NCBI GenBank assembly: GCA_002320775.1
Contig: DCKY01000227.1
Coordinates: 1 to 24,320 of the forward strand
DNA: 24,320 nt
Reading direction: 5' to 3'
Source: Planctomycetes bacterium UBA1662
GTDB taxonomy: Bacteria; Planctomycetota; UBA8108
Translations under genes and position numbers: made by a program
The notes under the pieces: model-generated
Databases searched by the model: none
Told to the model about the DNA's origin: nothing
Seen by the model: only the letters and a program-made list of their open reading frames with translations
Part shown: in pieces, positions 24,159-24,320 of the stretch
Layout of the letters: each line of letters begins with the position of its first letter
Numbering within the stretch: position 1 is the stretch's first letter

Positions 24159-24198
24159 AAAAAGAGCGCCAGTCGGAATCCCGATTGGCGCTCTTTTT
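24157..24198. terminator. Strong bidirectional rho-independent terminator
   Basis: A 13-base-pair GC-rich stem (24164-24176 with 24181-24193, one G-T pair) closes on an AATC loop. It is flanked by seven A on the left (24157-24163) and five T on the right (24194-24198), so it ends with a U-run in either direction. It overlaps the stop codon of the Rieske gene and serves both that gene and the minus-strand gene at the right edge. Confidence 0.93.
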
Positions 24199-24232
24199 AT
24201 GGCTTGGGTCCTGCCCTGCAGGCCCCGCATTC

Positions 24233-24249
24233 GCCTGTAAAGCACAGGC
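24233..24249. repeat. Short inverted repeat (GCCTGT/ACAGGC) beside the right-edge gene
   Basis: A perfect 6-base stem with a 5-base loop lies 8 bases past the stop of the minus-strand gene. It lacks a following T-run, so it is not a terminator by itself. It may protect the 3' end of that mRNA or be chance. Confidence 0.3.
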
Positions 24250-24257
24250 TGCAAGGC

Positions 24258-24320
24258 TCAGCTGGCGGGCTTGGCCTTTTTCTCAGTCTTCTTGACTCCG
24301 GCGGCGGCCTTGACGATCAG
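24258..24320 (-). CDS. C-terminal end of an unidentified basic protein (partial)
   Basis: The last 20 codons and a TGA (24260-24258) of a minus-strand gene enter at the right edge. The tail LIVKAAAGVKKTEKKAKPAS is rich in Lys and Ala, as in the tails of ribosomal proteins and histone-like proteins. That is suggestive only, and the family cannot be named from 20 residues. The bidirectional terminator at 24157-24198 would end its transcript. Confidence 0.5.
   Translation of the reverse strand: MIVKAAAGVKKTEKKAKPAS

Overview
The window is GC-rich bacterial chromosomal DNA with long, closely packed genes. It most likely comes from a member of the Planctomycetota or a close PVC relative. That assignment is an inference. 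It rests on a secreted lysyl oxidase-like protein that ends in the EF-hand/dockerin-like tail typical of planctomycete exoproteins, a CXXCH cytochrome with an inserted PA14 domain beside a glucose/sorbosone dehydrogenase-like propeller, a secreted squalene-cyclase-like toroid protein, and a YVTN-propeller/di-heme peroxidase fusion. No rRNA, tRNA, CRISPR array, transposase or phage gene was found.

Layout. (1) 1-1168, minus: N-terminal part of a secreted M1-family metallopeptidase that runs off the left edge. (2) 1454-9778, plus: a probable transcription unit of four genes: a NanM-like Kelch mutarotase fused to a sodium:solute symporter, an AI-2E/PerM-family transporter, a pentaheme cytochrome c with an internal PA14 domain, and a secreted glucose/sorbosone dehydrogenase-like propeller. 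Three of the four are exported or membrane-bound, with domains suited to capturing and oxidising sugars outside the cytoplasm. (3) 9760-11163, minus: hisS, overlapping the preceding gene tail to tail. (4) 11389-13278, plus: a secreted alpha/alpha-toroid protein with HEAT-like repeats, preceded by an intergenic region rich in palindromes. (5) 13367-17623, plus: five tightly packed genes (SDR dehydrogenase, SIS sugar-phosphate isomerase-like protein, short MetE-type methyltransferase, UlaG-like metallo-beta-lactamase-fold hydrolase, Sir2 deacylase). They overlap or nearly touch and look like one operon of unknown pathway. (6) 17620-18441, minus: an HSDL2-like SDR that ends in the same CTAA as the Sir2 gene. 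(7) 18608-19648, plus: aldose 1-epimerase. (8) 19686-21626, minus: the lysyl oxidase-like exoprotein. (9) 21884-23785, minus: a beta-propeller/di-heme peroxidase, divergent from a small Rieske ferredoxin (23850-24158, plus). (10) A strong bidirectional terminator, then the C-terminal tail of another minus-strand gene at the right edge.

The best candidate for an undescribed system is the five-gene operon at 13367-17623. Its enzymes look individually intact, they are packed for translational coupling, and together they match no pathway I can name. The second is the periplasmic sugar module at 1454-9778, which joins anomer conversion, sodium-driven import and cytochrome-linked oxidation in one unit. 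Several genes start at TTG with a good Shine-Dalgarno sequence (M1 peptidase, SDR, Sir2), so ATG-only gene calls would miss or truncate them.
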